Assembly (NCBI RefSeq): GCF_905220565.1
Contig: NC_059402.1
Coordinates: 6,635,501 to 6,699,500 of the forward strand
Source of the DNA: Melitaea cinxia
Lineage: Eukaryota; Arthropoda; Insecta; Lepidoptera; Nymphalidae
Reading direction: 5' to 3'
Length of the DNA stretch: 64,000 nucleotides
This document shows, one piece after another, positions 32,612 through 43,908 of the stretch; within the stretch, counting starts at the first letter, position 1, and each line of letters opens with the position of its first letter. Below the pieces are notes generated by a model, which saw only the letters and a list, made by a program, of their open reading frames with translations, made no database searches and had not been told where the DNA came from. The translations under genes were made by a program, and so were the position numbers.

Positions 32612-33328
32612 TCACTACATAGTATAAAACAAAGTCGCTTTCTCTGTCCCTGCTCATGTATGTACGCTTAGATCTTTAAAACTACGCAACGGATTTTGAT
32701 GCGGTTTTTTTTAATAGATAGATTGATTCAAGAGGAAGGTTTATATGTATGATAACATCCATTAAGTAGTGGAGAAATACTGTTATTTTTGAGTTTTCTA
32801 ATGTTATGTCGTAAATAATTAATTTTTTTTCGCTTAAATTGCAAACGCAGGCTAAACCCTACGAGATTTATCAAAATAATGTACTAAGTATTGTACACAT
32901 TGAAAAGGTCTACAGAAAACTCCGCGATGGTATATACCTATCTCTTATGGATATCCCACAATAACATTTTTTTGTCATTTACTTTTTACGACAAATAATG
33001 GCTAATTTTCGAAGCGATTTTAACCAATACAGTATTAATCCTTATCCAATTAAATACCTTAAATATGTTTTTTATTTAATATAGATCTATATGGCCCTTT
33101 ACAGCATATGATTTAAATGAATATTTTCGAAGATATTACAGATTTAAAAATCGCGGTACGTAGCGTTTGCGACGGTTCCGGCCGGCTTTTACTCTAAGTT
33201 AACGCGTGCGGGCCACGGGCAGTAATGAATAAATCAAAACTACTGGATCGATTTTAATCATTTTTTCAGTGAATGACATAGGCTATAATTATATTTTATA
33301 CCCGTGCGAAGCCGGAGCGGGTCGCTAG
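32612..33328 (+). mobile_element. Full-length Helitron, family H1
   Basis: It starts A/TC ACTACATAGTATAAAA and ends with ACCCG...CGGGTCG-CTAG/T. The ACCCG/CGGGT pair forms the subterminal stem. It is colinear over ~710 bp with the inverted copy at 9013-9722. The CTAG end is followed directly at 33329 by TCTATAATATATATAAACGC, the 5' end of the next Helitron. Confidence 0.85.
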
Positions 33329-34999
33329 TCTATAATATATATAAACGCGAAAGGTCATTCATCACGAAATCTCCAAAACTATAACACCTACAAACTTGAA
33401 ATTTGGCAGGTAGGCTCCTTATAGGAAGTAGACATCCGCTAAGAACGGATTTTACGAAACTCAACCCCTAAGGGGGTGAAATGGGGGTTGCAAGTTTGTA
33501 TGAACGTCCTATGATTTTGAAGTAAGAGACTTGAAATTTAAAATGTATGCTCTATAGATGATGAGAAGGTGTTCAAATAATATATCTTTAGAAATCAACT
33601 CCCTTTTGGGGTTGAATCGGGGGATGGTAGGTTGACTCACTCATCACGAAATCTCCGAAACTATAACACCTACAAACTTGAAATTTGGCAGGAAGGCTCC
33701 TTATAGAGTGTAAACATCCGTTAAGAACGGATTTTACGAAATTCAACCCCTAAGGGGATAAAACGGGGGTTGGAAGTTTGTATGAAAGTCCCATGATTTT
33801 GAAGTAAGAGACTTGAAATTTAAAATGTATGCCTTATAGATAATGAGAAGGAGTCCAAATAATCTATCTTTAGAAATCAACTCCCTTTTGGAGTTAAAAC
33901 GGGGGATGGTAGGTTTACTCACTTACCACGAAATCTCCGAAACTATAACACCTAAAAACTTGAAATTTGGCAGATAGGCTCCTTATAGGGCGTAAACATT
34001 CGCTAAGAACGGGTTTTACGAAATTCGACCTCTAGACGGGTAAAACGGGGGTTGCAAGTTTGTATGAACGTCCTATGTTTTTGAAGTAAACGACTTGAAA
34101 TTTAAAATGTATGCTCCATAGATGGTGAGGAGGTCTCTAAACAATGTATCTTTAGAAATCAACGCCCTTTCGGGGTTAAAACAGGGGATGGTACATTGAC
34201 ACATTCATCACGAAATCTATGAAACTATAACAGCTACAAATTTGACGTTTGATAGGTAGGTTCCTTATAGAGCGTAAACATCCGCTAAGAACAAATTTTA
34301 CGAAACTGGACCCCTAAGGGGATAAAACGGGGGTTGGAAGTTTGTACGAAAGTCCTATGTTTTTGAAGTAAGAGACTTGAAATTTAAAGTGTATGCTCTA
34401 TAGATGGTGAGGAGGTGTCCAAATAATGTATATTTAGAAATCAACTCCTTTTTGGGGTTAAACGGGGGTTCGTAGGTTGACTCACTGATCACAAAATCTC
34501 CAAAACTATAACTTTTACAAACTTGAAATTTAGCAGGTAGGCTCCTTATACATTGTAGACATCCGCTAAGAACGGATTTTACGAAACTCGACCCCTAAGG
34601 GAGTAAAACGGGGGTTGGAAGTTTGTATGAAAGTCCTATGTTTTTGAAGTAAGCTACTTGAAATTTAAAATGTATACTCTATAAATGGTGAAGAGGTATC
34701 CAAATAATGTATCTTTAGAAATCAACTCCCTTTCGGGGTTAAAACGGGGGATGGTACATTGACTCATTCATCACGAAATCCCCGAAACTATAACAGCTAC
34801 AAATTTGACATTTGATAGGTAGGTTCCTTATAGAGCGTAAACATCCGCTAAGAACAAATTTTACGAAACTCGACCCCTAAGGGGATAAAACGGGCGTTGG
34901 AAATTTGTATGAAAGTTCTATGTCTTTAAAGTAAGAGACTTGAAATTTAAAATATATGCTCTATAGATGGTGAGGAGGTGTCCAAATAATACATCGTAA
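33329..34999 (+). repeat. Helitron with ~281-bp tandem monomers (E1, left arm)
   Basis: After the 5' TC and a TA-rich leader with GCGAAAGGTCATTCATCACG, about six monomers follow. Anchors such as GAAATCTCC(G/A)AAACTATAAC recur at about 33367, 33648, 33928, 34209, 34494 and 34776, giving a 281-285 bp period. Each monomer also has CTTGAAATTTGGCAG, GCTAAGAACGGATTTTACGA and (A)AACGGGGG. Monomers differ by point changes. No coding capacity. Confidence 0.85.
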
Positions 35000-35413
35000 T
35001 CTATATATATAAAAGAGAAAGGTCACTGACTCACTCATCACGAGAACCCAAAAACAGCTGGAAGGTCCATCCATCTAGGATGGCTAAAGATGAAATTTGG
35101 CAGGGAGGTAGATTATAGTTGGTAGATAATAGTAGTAGAGTAGAGAGATTTAGCGATATTCCACCGCTAAGGGGGTTTAATTGGGGTTGATAGTTTGTAT
35201 GAAACATATACAGCCTGAAAATAAAACTAAAAATGTGGTGTATAGAGAGGTTTTATAAAAACAAGTATTAAATTATACTAAATTGTGCCTTTCTAAAAGT
35301 TACTCAGTGTGATAAGCATTTCAAGTGACTGAAGTAAAAAAAAATGCGTTAAACATCTTAATAGTAATGCATATCTTCATAACCACGCGGATGTAGTCGC
35401 GGGCAACAGTTAG
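35000..35413 (+). mobile_element. Helitron-like unit E2 (left arm)
   Basis: It starts A/TC TATATATATAAAAGAGAAAGG, sharing the leader of E1, then has its own body (GATGAAATTTGGCAGGGAGG; AATGTGGTGTATAGAGAGG). It ends GCGGATGTAGTCGCGGGCAACAG-TTAG, i.e. a stem and a TTAG variant of the CTRR end. An inverted, diverged copy lies at 37188-37572. Confidence 0.7.
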
Positions 35414-35608
35414 TGTATTATAAAACAAAGTCCCCAAAAGTGTATGTGATCGATTTCCTCAAAATCTACTGAACGGATTTCCATGCGGTTCAAGAGGAAG
35501 GTTTACGGAACGGCTAAGCCGATTATAATGAGAGTTTAACTGGAAGTGTGCCGGGAAAATTTTGTGACACGCTGATTTCAACGCGGGCGAAGCCGCGGGC
35601 ACAGCTAG
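35414..35608 (+). mobile_element. Helitron-like unit E3 (left arm)
   Basis: A short unit from TGTATTATAAAACAAAGTCC to GGGCGAAGCCGCGGGCACAG-CTAG. The GCGGGC...GCCGCGGGC segment provides the terminal hairpin. The inverted partner is 36985-37187. The CTAG end touches the next E1 array. Confidence 0.7.
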
Positions 35609-36854
35609 TATATATAAAAGCGAAAGGTCATTCATCACGAAACCTCCGAAACTATAACACCTAGAAACTTGAAATTTGGCAGGTAGGCTCCTTATAAGAC
35701 GTAGGCATCCGCTAAGAACGGATTTTACGAAATTCGACCCCTAAGGGGGTTAAACGTGGGTTGGAAGTTTGTATAAAAGTCCTGTGTTTGAAGTAAGAGA
35801 CTTGAAATTTCAAATGTAAGCTCTATAGATGGTGAAAAGGTGTCCAAATAATATATCTTTAGAAATCAACCCCTTTTTGGGGTTAAAACGGGGGATCGTA
35901 GGTTGACTCACTGATCATGAAATCTCCGAAACTATAACACCTACAAACTTGAAATTTGATAAGTAGGTTCCTTATAGGGTGTAAACATCCGCTAAGAACG
36001 AATTTTACGAAATTCGACCCCTAAGGGGGTAAAACGGGGGTTGGAAGTTTGTATGAAAGTCCCATGTTTTTGAAGTAAGAGACTTGAAATTTAAAATGTA
36101 TGCTCTATAGATGATGAAAAGGTGTCCAAATAATGTTTCTTAGAAATCAACTCCCTTTTGAGGTTAAAACGGGGGATGTTACGTTGACCCACTCATCACG
36201 AAATCTCCGAAACTATAACAGCTACAAATTTGACATTTGGCAGGTAAGTTCCATATAAAGCGTAGTCATCTGCTAAGAACGGATTTAACGAAACTCGACC
36301 CTTTAAGGGGTAAAACGGGGGTTGGAACTTTGTATGAAAGTCCTATGTTTTTGAAGTAAGAGATTTGAAATTTAAAATGTATGCTGTATAGATAGTAAAA
36401 AGGAATTCAAATAATGTATCTTTAGAAATCAACTCCTTTTTGGGGTTAAAACGGGGGATGGTAGGTTGACTCACTCATCCCGAAATCTCCGAAACTATAA
36501 CAGTTATAAACTTAAAATTTGTCAGGTAGGTTTCTTATAAGGCGTAGACATCTGCTAAGAACTAATTTTACGAAACTCGACCCTAAGGGGATAAAACGGG
36601 TTTGGAAGTTTGTATGGAAGTCCCTATGTTTTTGAAGTAAGAGAGTTGAAATTTAAAATGAATGCTCTATAGATAGTGAGAAGGTGTCCAAATAATGTAC
36701 TTATTTGTAACTTTAGAAATCAACTCCCTTTTAGGGTTAAAACGGGGGATGGTATGTTGACTCACTCATCACGAAATCTCCGAAACTATAACAGCTATTA
36801 ACTTGAAATTTGGCAAGTAGGTTCCTTATAGGGCGAAGCCGCGGGCACAGCTAG
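35609..36854 (+). repeat. Second E1 monomer array, central block
   Basis: About five monomers of the 281-bp unit (anchors near 35640, 35920, 36201, 36480 and 36773). The last is cut within CTTATAGGGCG and joined directly to the Helitron terminus AAGCCGCGGGCACAG-CTAG (36851-36854). This shows that the monomers are internal repeats of a Helitron. Confidence 0.8.
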
Positions 36855-36984
36855 TATATAATATAATTACAGATTGTCCTCCAAATTTTTGTTAAATTAC
36901 CAATGTAGACAATTGAACGTGTTACGGTATTTAGGTATTATAAGTAGGTATAGATGTTTTATTACGCACATAATTAAAGTAATA

Positions 36985-37572
36985 CTAGCTGTACCCGCGG
37001 CTTCGCCCGCGTTGAAATCAGGATGTCATAAAGTTTTCCGGCAAACTATCATCAAAATCGACTTAGCCTTTCCGTAAACCTTCCTCTTGAAGCCCTCTCT
37101 CTATTGATGAAACCATATGAAAATCCGTTCAGTAGATTTTGAAGGAATCGATCACATACACTTTTGGGGACTTTGTTTTATAATACAGTAACTGTTGCCC
37201 GCAACTACGTTCGCATGGTTATGAAGTTATGCATTACTATTAAGATGTTTAACGCAAATTATTTTTTTATTTCAGTCACTTGAAATGCTTATCACACTGG
37301 GTAACTTTTTAAAAGGCACAATTTAGTATATTAGTATATTTATAAAACCTCTCTATACACCACATTTTTAGTTTTATTTTCAGGCTGCAGTATAAATAAC
37401 CTATCAGGCAAACTTATAGCTGCTGTATATGTTTCATACGAACTATCAACCCCAATTAAAACCTCCTTAGCGGTAGATTATCGCAAAATCCGTTCTTAGC
37501 GGACGTCTACTAACTATAATCTACCTCCCTGCCGAATTTCATCTTTGTCCATCCTGGATGGATGGGACCATC
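36985..37572 (-). mobile_element. Inverted E3 and E2 units (right arm)
   Basis: CTAG at 36985-36988 opens, in reverse, an E3 copy (to about 37187), followed without a gap by a reverse E2 copy containing CCTCTCTATACACCACATTT and ending near CCATCCTTTC. A (CTTT)n tract at 37571-37592 separates it from the E1 monomers. Order and orientation mirror 35000-35608. Confidence 0.7.
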
Positions 37573-37593
37573 CTTTCTTTCTTTCTTTCTTTC

Positions 37594-38658
37594 ATACATT
37601 TTAAATTTCAAGGCTCTTACTTCAAAAATGTAGGACTTTCGTACAAACTTCCAACCTCCGTTTTATCCCCTTAGGGGTCGAGTTTCGTAAAATCCGATCT
37701 TAGCGGATGTCTAAGCTTTATAAAAAATCTACCTGCCAAATTATAAGTTTGTAGGTGTTATAGTTTCGGAGATTTCGTGATCAGTGAGTCAACCTACGAT
37801 CCCCATTTTAACCCCAAAAAGGAGTTGATTTCTAAAGATACATTATTTGGACACCTTTTCACTATCTATAGAGCTTACATTTTAAATTTCAAGTCTCTTA
37901 CTTCAAAAACATAGGACTTTCATACAAAATTCCAACCCCCGTTTTATCCCCTTAGGGGTCGAGTTTCGTAAAATCAGTTCTTAGCGGATATCTACGCTCT
38001 ATAAGAAACCTACCTGCTAAATTTCAAGTTTGTAGCTGTTATAATTCCGGTGATTTCGTGATGAGTGAGTCAATCTACCATCCCCCGTTTTAACCCCAAA
38101 AGGGAGTTGCTTTCTAAAGATACATTATTTGAACACCTTCTCACTATCTAAAGAGCGAACATTTTAAATTTCAAGTCTCTTACTTCAAACACATACGACT
38201 TTCATACAAAATTTAAACCCCCGTTTTACCCCCTTAGGGGTCGAATTTCGTAAAATCCGTTCTTAACGAATGTCTACGCTTTATAAGGAGCCTTCCCGCC
38301 AAACTTCAACTTTGTAGGTGTTATAGTTTCGGAGATTTTGTGATGAGTGAGTCAACCTACCATCCCCCGTTTTAACCCCAAAAGGGAGTTAATTTCTAAA
38401 GATACATTATTTTGACACCTTTTCATCATCTATAGAGCATATATTTTAAATTTCAAGTCTCTTACTTCAAAAACATAGGACTTTCATACAAACTTACAAC
38501 CCCCGTTTTACCCCCTTAGGGGTCGATTTTCGTAAAATCCGTTCTTAGCGGATGTCTACGTCCTATAAGGAGCCTACCTGCCAAATTTCAAGCATGTAGG
38601 TGTTATAGTTTCGGAGATTTCGTGATGAGTGAGTGACCTTTCGCTTTTATATATATTA
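37594..38658 (-). repeat. Inverted E1 monomer array (right arm)
   Basis: About four monomers in the opposite orientation to 33329-34999 (GTTATAGTTTCGGAGATTTC recurs). They end at 38630-38658 with the inverted leader GACCTTTCGCTTTTATATAT. Together with 33329-36854 this closes an imperfect mirror-image structure of about 5.3 kb. Confidence 0.8.
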
Positions 38659-39795
38659 GAGATTTAATACCTTGACATATAACTGATTGTAATTTTTTTA
38701 AACATGTAATTTTTTGGTGATTCTTACTAAATAAATAAATATAATAAATAAATAATTTGTAATCGAAATTGATTTAAATATAATTTGGTATGATTTGTGT
38801 CCATACTAATAAGGAGAGGGCTGGTGCGGTTCTTGTAGAATAATAACTCTCCTCATAAGACTTTGATCTGAGGTAAATAGAAAGGTTCCCTTATGAGAGG
38901 GGCGGAAAATCAAGATTTCCAATTGCGGACGAAATCGGGGGTACAGCTAGTATTGTACGTTTTTAAACATTTTTACTATGTAATTCCATTGTCAGCTGTA
39001 ATAGAACATACCCATATTTTACACGTAATCAAGGCAATATCGCTATTAATCGTTAATAGTAGTTATACTTCCATCTGTACGAATCGGGCTATTTTCAGTG
39101 CCTTGAGACGAAAAGATCCATCCGGTGGCCTTTGATATCATAGGAGTTACTTTTGAAGGTAGCTTGAACGTATTGTATCATAATCATAATACTTACTGAT
39201 ACCTACTATTCTCAGGCTACTTGTAATAAATAAGTCCATAAAACTGCCACACGGCTATAAAATACATTAGTAAGGTTTGAGACGTTAAGAGATAATCATT
39301 GATAAATTATTAGTATGTTCTAATGTTAGGCTTTATATTCGTATTGTGGACTATATGTTTTATAACATTCCGCTGTGTAAGTATGATGATAGGTATTTCG
39401 AATTGAAAAGAAAAATATTAACTTCGAGTTTTACTTAACTTACTCTGTATATCAGTTTGTAGGCAGCAATAGTTTTACAATTCCTTAACAGTGTTTTTAA
39501 TGTCATTGATATCTTCTATATGAATAAAAGCATAACGCTAAATGTATTGTGTGCAAAATTCGAGAGTAAAAATGATCACTTATTTTATTTTAATTATAAT
39601 ATAACAAAATGATTGGTTTTTATTTGAAGTCTGCTAAGACATTGCAGCAGGTTTAAGGTTTCTGTATAATCTTAAGTTAAGGAAATGCTCAGATAATTGG
39701 AAAATTTAAAGAAATGGAAAGAAAACTTAACGGTTATTATAATTTTCCTCGTTTGACAATTTATGAGACAGGATCACGTCTGTCGGATCAGCTAG
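38659..39795. other. Spacer with Helitron remnants
   Basis: GGGGGTACAGCTAG/T near 38940-38953 is a Helitron-type end. GTCGGATCAGCTAG at 39782-39795 is another, directly abutting the H2 element. The rest is AT-rich sequence in which I see no gene. Confidence 0.45.
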
Positions 39796-39923
39796 TCTAT
39801 ACAAATAAATGAAATTGGAGAGTCTGTTTGTAATATTAAAATAATAACCGCTTTTTACTAAATGCATATGGATGTACTCGTGTACACAGTACATATACCA
39901 AAATAACATTTTTTTAAAATTTT

Positions 39924-39954
<31 letters not shown>

Positions 39955-40123
39955 TAGTTCCGGCTGATCTCTGAAACGGCTGGGTCGATTTTGACAGGAC
40001 TTTCACTGGCAGATATCTGATGTAGTAGGCTTATTTTATTTTACGAATTTATTATATAACTCTGCAAACAGAACATTAACTTTTTTGTTAAATTCCACGC
40101 GGACGAAGTCGCGGGACAGCTAG
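39796..40123 (+). mobile_element. Helitron, family H2 (Lep1-like)
   Basis: Starts TC TATACAAATAAATGAAAT and ends CGCGGACGAAGTCGCGGGACAG-CTAG/T, with the CGCG/CGCG stem before CTAG. It contains a (TGTC)n tract at 39925-39955. It matches the reverse copy at 7068-7400 and lies head-to-tail against another CTAG end. Confidence 0.8.
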
Positions 40124-40141
40124 TTTGAAATATTATTATTA

Positions 40142-40672
40142 TTTTTTTTTTATATCACTAAGTCGGCAAACAAACGTACGGCTCACCTGATGGTAAGCGA
40201 TTACCGTAGCTTATAGACGCCTGCAAAACCAGAAGCATCACAAGCGCGTTGCCGACCAAATCCCCAATCCCCCCAGGGGCTCTGGTCACCTTACTCACCA
40301 ACAGGAACACAATACTGCTTGAAAGCAGTATTATTTAGCTGTGATCTAAATCTAATTGTTAATATTTGCCAGTAAACACATATATAGTCTGTAATCGCTT
40401 CAGCCTGTAATATCCCACTACTGGGCATAGGTCTCTTTCCCAATGTAGGAGAAGGATCAGAGCTTAATCCACAACGCTGCTCCAATGCGGGTTGGCGGAT
40501 ATATTCCCTACTATGAGTAACGATCGCTAGCAGGTGTTAAGGTGTACATGATAACAATGTAAAAAATACTATTTTGGTATATGTATCACGTATACGTCAA
40601 CATACATTGAGTAAAAAGCGGTTATTTTAATATTACAAACAGACACTCCAATTTTATTTATTTGTATAGAGT
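40142..40672 (-). repeat. Three repeat pieces back to back: family A, SINE, H2
   Basis: 40142-40346 is a family A copy (minus-sense, T-run at the left). 40391-40556 is the body of the tRNA SINE seen at 19299-19632, without its promoter head. 40556-40672 is the 5' part of an H2 Helitron in reverse, ending TTTGTATAGA. The junctions are abrupt, suggesting nested insertion followed by truncation. Confidence 0.7.
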
Positions 40673-41427
40673 TTAACAACTTATACATATCCGCTGGAAG
40701 AATTTGTAAACTAATAAGATTAATTATTTAAGCATATTATTTAAATTTATGTCTCTATGTCAACACATAATTTCAACAATTTGATTTGCAACAAATACTT
40801 TAGGTCATAGGTATATAGTTTACAAATTTCATTATATAAAGAGTTAAAAAAAACTGCGTTGTTGAAATATTACAGAAAACTGTACTTACATGTATATATA
40901 TTTTCTTTAATTTTCTCAGTCTACAAGTAAAGTATTTTACTTGGAACTCATCACTATATTTTCATAATCACAGCGCGGTCATGCCCACATACGCACTAGT
41001 GGCACCAAGTCCAAGAGCAAACTAAACGAATATCCGAGTGGCCGCCAAGCGTGACGGATGTACGTGAGCGATGCGCGGGCAAACTTCAAGCTAAGAACGC
41101 ATCAGTGGCCTTTGTCAAGCGCCAGTTGTATGGTGGCTTGGTTGCAGGGTCAAGAGCCACCAATAAGTCACAAATGTGCAATATCAATAAAAGATTAATA
41201 TATTTTATCATGTATTTTCTTCTTCTTCTTCTTTGGCTTTAGCTCCCTTGCGGAATTGCCAGTATCAGAGTAGATGCTTCAATGTTCGGTGAGTCATCTG
41301 TTGTTCAGTGAAGACATTGACAAGACTGACTTTGGTATTTAGAGCAGCTAAAAAAAAATATGTTATTTATTTATATTAGTTGTTGTGTTTTTTAACTGAG
41401 GTGGCTGGCACAGTAGGAATTTGCTGC
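40673..41427. other. Spacer, no gene recognised
   Basis: A GC-richer patch at 40965-41165 (CAGCGCGGTCATGCCCACAT) has no frame I recognise. A (CTT)n tract at 41218-41233 followed by TGGCTTTAGCTCCCTTGC looks like a retroposon end (compare the GAA-rich tract near 10010). Confidence 0.4.
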
Positions 41428-41692
41428 TCAAAAGATGGAGCAGCCCGACTGGGGTAGTACCTCGACCTTACAGAAGATCACAGCAAAATCACTGTTTCAA
41501 GATACTGTTTTCAAGCAGTATTGTGTTCCTGTTGGTGAGTAAGGTGACCAGAGCTCCTGGGGGGATTGGGGATTAGGTCGGTAACGCGCTTGCGATGCTT
41601 CTGGTGTTGCAGGTGTCTATAAGCTACGGTAATCGCTTACCATCAGGTGAGCTGTACGCTTGTTTGTCGACCTAGTGATATAAAAAAAAAAT
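41428..41692 (+). repeat. SINE-like retroposon (family A), best-preserved copy
   Basis: Sense-strand order: GGAGCAGCCCGACTGGGGTA, GTACCTCGACCTTACAGAAG, TTCAAGCAGTATTGTGTTCC, GGTCGGTAACGCGCTTGCG, TCGCTTACCATCAGGTGAGC, then GACCTAGTGATATAAAAAAA. The terminal A-run supports retroposition. No RNA polymerase III boxes that I can identify, so it may instead be the 3' end of a longer LINE. Confidence 0.75.
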
Positions 41693-42422
41693 GTATTTAA
41701 ATTGAATTAAAAAAATTTATCATGTGTTGACGGGTTTATTACTTTTAACTAACAAAAATAAGTATAATAATAACTTCTTTTTATTGGCTATAATAAGACA
41801 GAAATATTCATGCAAATTATGTTATTGTTATAAGTAATATATTACATACTTTTTATCACTTTTAAAGTTAAACGGACCCAATTCAGAAAAACCACGCATC
41901 GTTCGTATGCATACCCTTAATATAATGCATACATATAATCTCTATAGATTAAATGATAATTTTTATGTGAAATTAAGTTTTCCTCGACAATAATTCCCTT
42001 GCCGTATAAATAATTAAAAACAAATCACAAACGCTTATTGCTCTATCTTCTTGTACACGTAATTATAAAATGAAAAAAAAAATGCAATCAGAAAAGTAAT
42101 AAAACTAAGTAGTTGTTTAAAGAACACGCTTTAAAAGAATAGATACAGAATTGTACATACAATAAATAAAGTGATAACACGCCTCAAGAGTGATAAAACT
42201 CTTACTAAACTAGTAATTATTTTATATAAACATAGTAAGTTCAGGGGCGGACCAAGCCATTATTAAAAATTGTTGTAGTCACAGCCATCAGAAAATCAAC
42301 GAAGTGCAAGTCAGAGTACGAACTCGCTCATGAATTTAATTATTTGCATTTAACCGCACATCTTGGGTATGGAAATAATCACTGAAGGAAGTCAGACCTG
42401 ATTTAGGGTCACCACGCATTTA

Positions 42423-42502
<80 letters not shown>

Positions 42503-43083
42503 AAATACTGTCCCATTGTTGGGAAAACGCCAAAAGTATCTCTAATCTCCTAATATTTGGAAGGTTCATCGTTAGGTTGAATTACGTCATGCTGTTTTAT
42601 TGTGGATTGCTTCACGTACTTTTCTTGAATTTTTTCTGTGACGTACGAAAAAAATCATCCCTGTTTAATTACTCATAATCGTAGAACACAAAAGGAATTA
42701 AAAAAGAAGTAATTTAAAAATTTAGCGATGCTTGCTTATATTTGAATCTGCACTTTTACTTACGATCCACGTATCCTATCTGAGCCATGTCGTATCACCG
42801 ACAATTTTAATGCAAGAAGTTAATAACAAACGTATGCCATTGATCTCACCTAATGGAAAGTGATGATGCAATCTAAAGTAAAGCACGATTAATTAGAAAG
42901 TTTCTACGCACCATTGTTTTTAGTTATATGGAAGATGAATATTAATAGTCTTCGAAGCCTTATAGAAGTGAAACATTTTATACGCGTTTGAGATGTATGA
43001 AAACTACGCAAAGATAGTAATAATAGAACACTGCCTTGACATTTAAAAAAATGAGGAAGACAAGATAAGTTTGTTTATAATAA
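41693..43083. other. AT-rich spacer with (TA)n microsatellite
   Basis: A ~74-base TA tract lies at 42427-42500. The remaining sequence shows neither coding frames nor repeats seen elsewhere in the window. Confidence 0.5.
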
Positions 43084-43445
43084 ACTAGCTGAGCCCTCGA
43101 ACGTTGTTTTGCCATATATGTTCATAATCCCCCTTAATCCCCCCCCCCCGCTTATAACTTAGCTGTATGAAAAATAGATGTTGGCCGATTCTCAGACCTA
43201 CCCGATATGCACACAAAAATTTCATAAAAAAACAGTCAAGCCGTTTCGGAAGAGCGGTTTCGGTAACTAACATTGTGACACGAGAATTTTTTGTTTAATC
43301 ACAATAAAATATAGCCTATGTCACTTCTGAATAGTGTAGCTTTCTGTTGTGAAAGAATTTTCGTGATCGGATCACTATTTGCAAAGATTAACCCCTACAA
43401 ACAAACAAAGTTAGAAACTTTATCTCTTTATAATATTAGTATAGG
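43084..43445 (-). mobile_element. Helitron-like element, reverse
   Basis: The left end ACTAGCTGAGCCCTCGAACG is a reversed CTAG terminus. The right end TCTCTTTATAATATTAGTAT is the reverse of a leader common to many short Helitrons. Internal text AAGCCGTTTCGGAAGAGCGG and GTGACACGAGAA fits such elements. A C-run lies at 43138-43149. No second copy is present here to fix the ends. Confidence 0.55.
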
Positions 43446-43908
43446 TAAAGTGTATTTTACTAAAATATTGTGATTATTTAAATTTGGTTTGAGTTCTTCA
43501 TTATTGATTGAACTAAAATGATTTAAAATAAATAATCGAATTAAGAATCATCTAGCTTACGAAATCAAAGTAACAGTTGATACTTAGCATTTTTGCCAAT
43601 CATTCCGTACATGACTTCAGTAAGGAAGACCAGATAAAAATAAACGATAGTGTAGCCTATTAGCGTATTGTAGCGTATGATATTCAGTATATAAGCGTAT
43701 ATCGTAAATGTAAGTATAAATAACGTGAGTAATATATTAATAAAGTAGTCTTACTAGAGTATTCGACATGGTTTAATTTTCATCTCCCATTACAACCTTT
43801 ACCTATAGTATGTAACGTGTTATATACTAAATGAAACCTAGTTTAATTGTCTAACAGATGGGTACAACAGAGCCTCAATTTCCTTTTCCTTTCCTTTTAT
43901 CTATAAAT

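Noticed and set aside
33355..36854. Regularly spaced repeats resembling a CRISPR array
   Set aside because: The 281-bp units are contiguous monomers without unique spacers, end in Helitron termini and lie in an intron-bearing eukaryotic genome.
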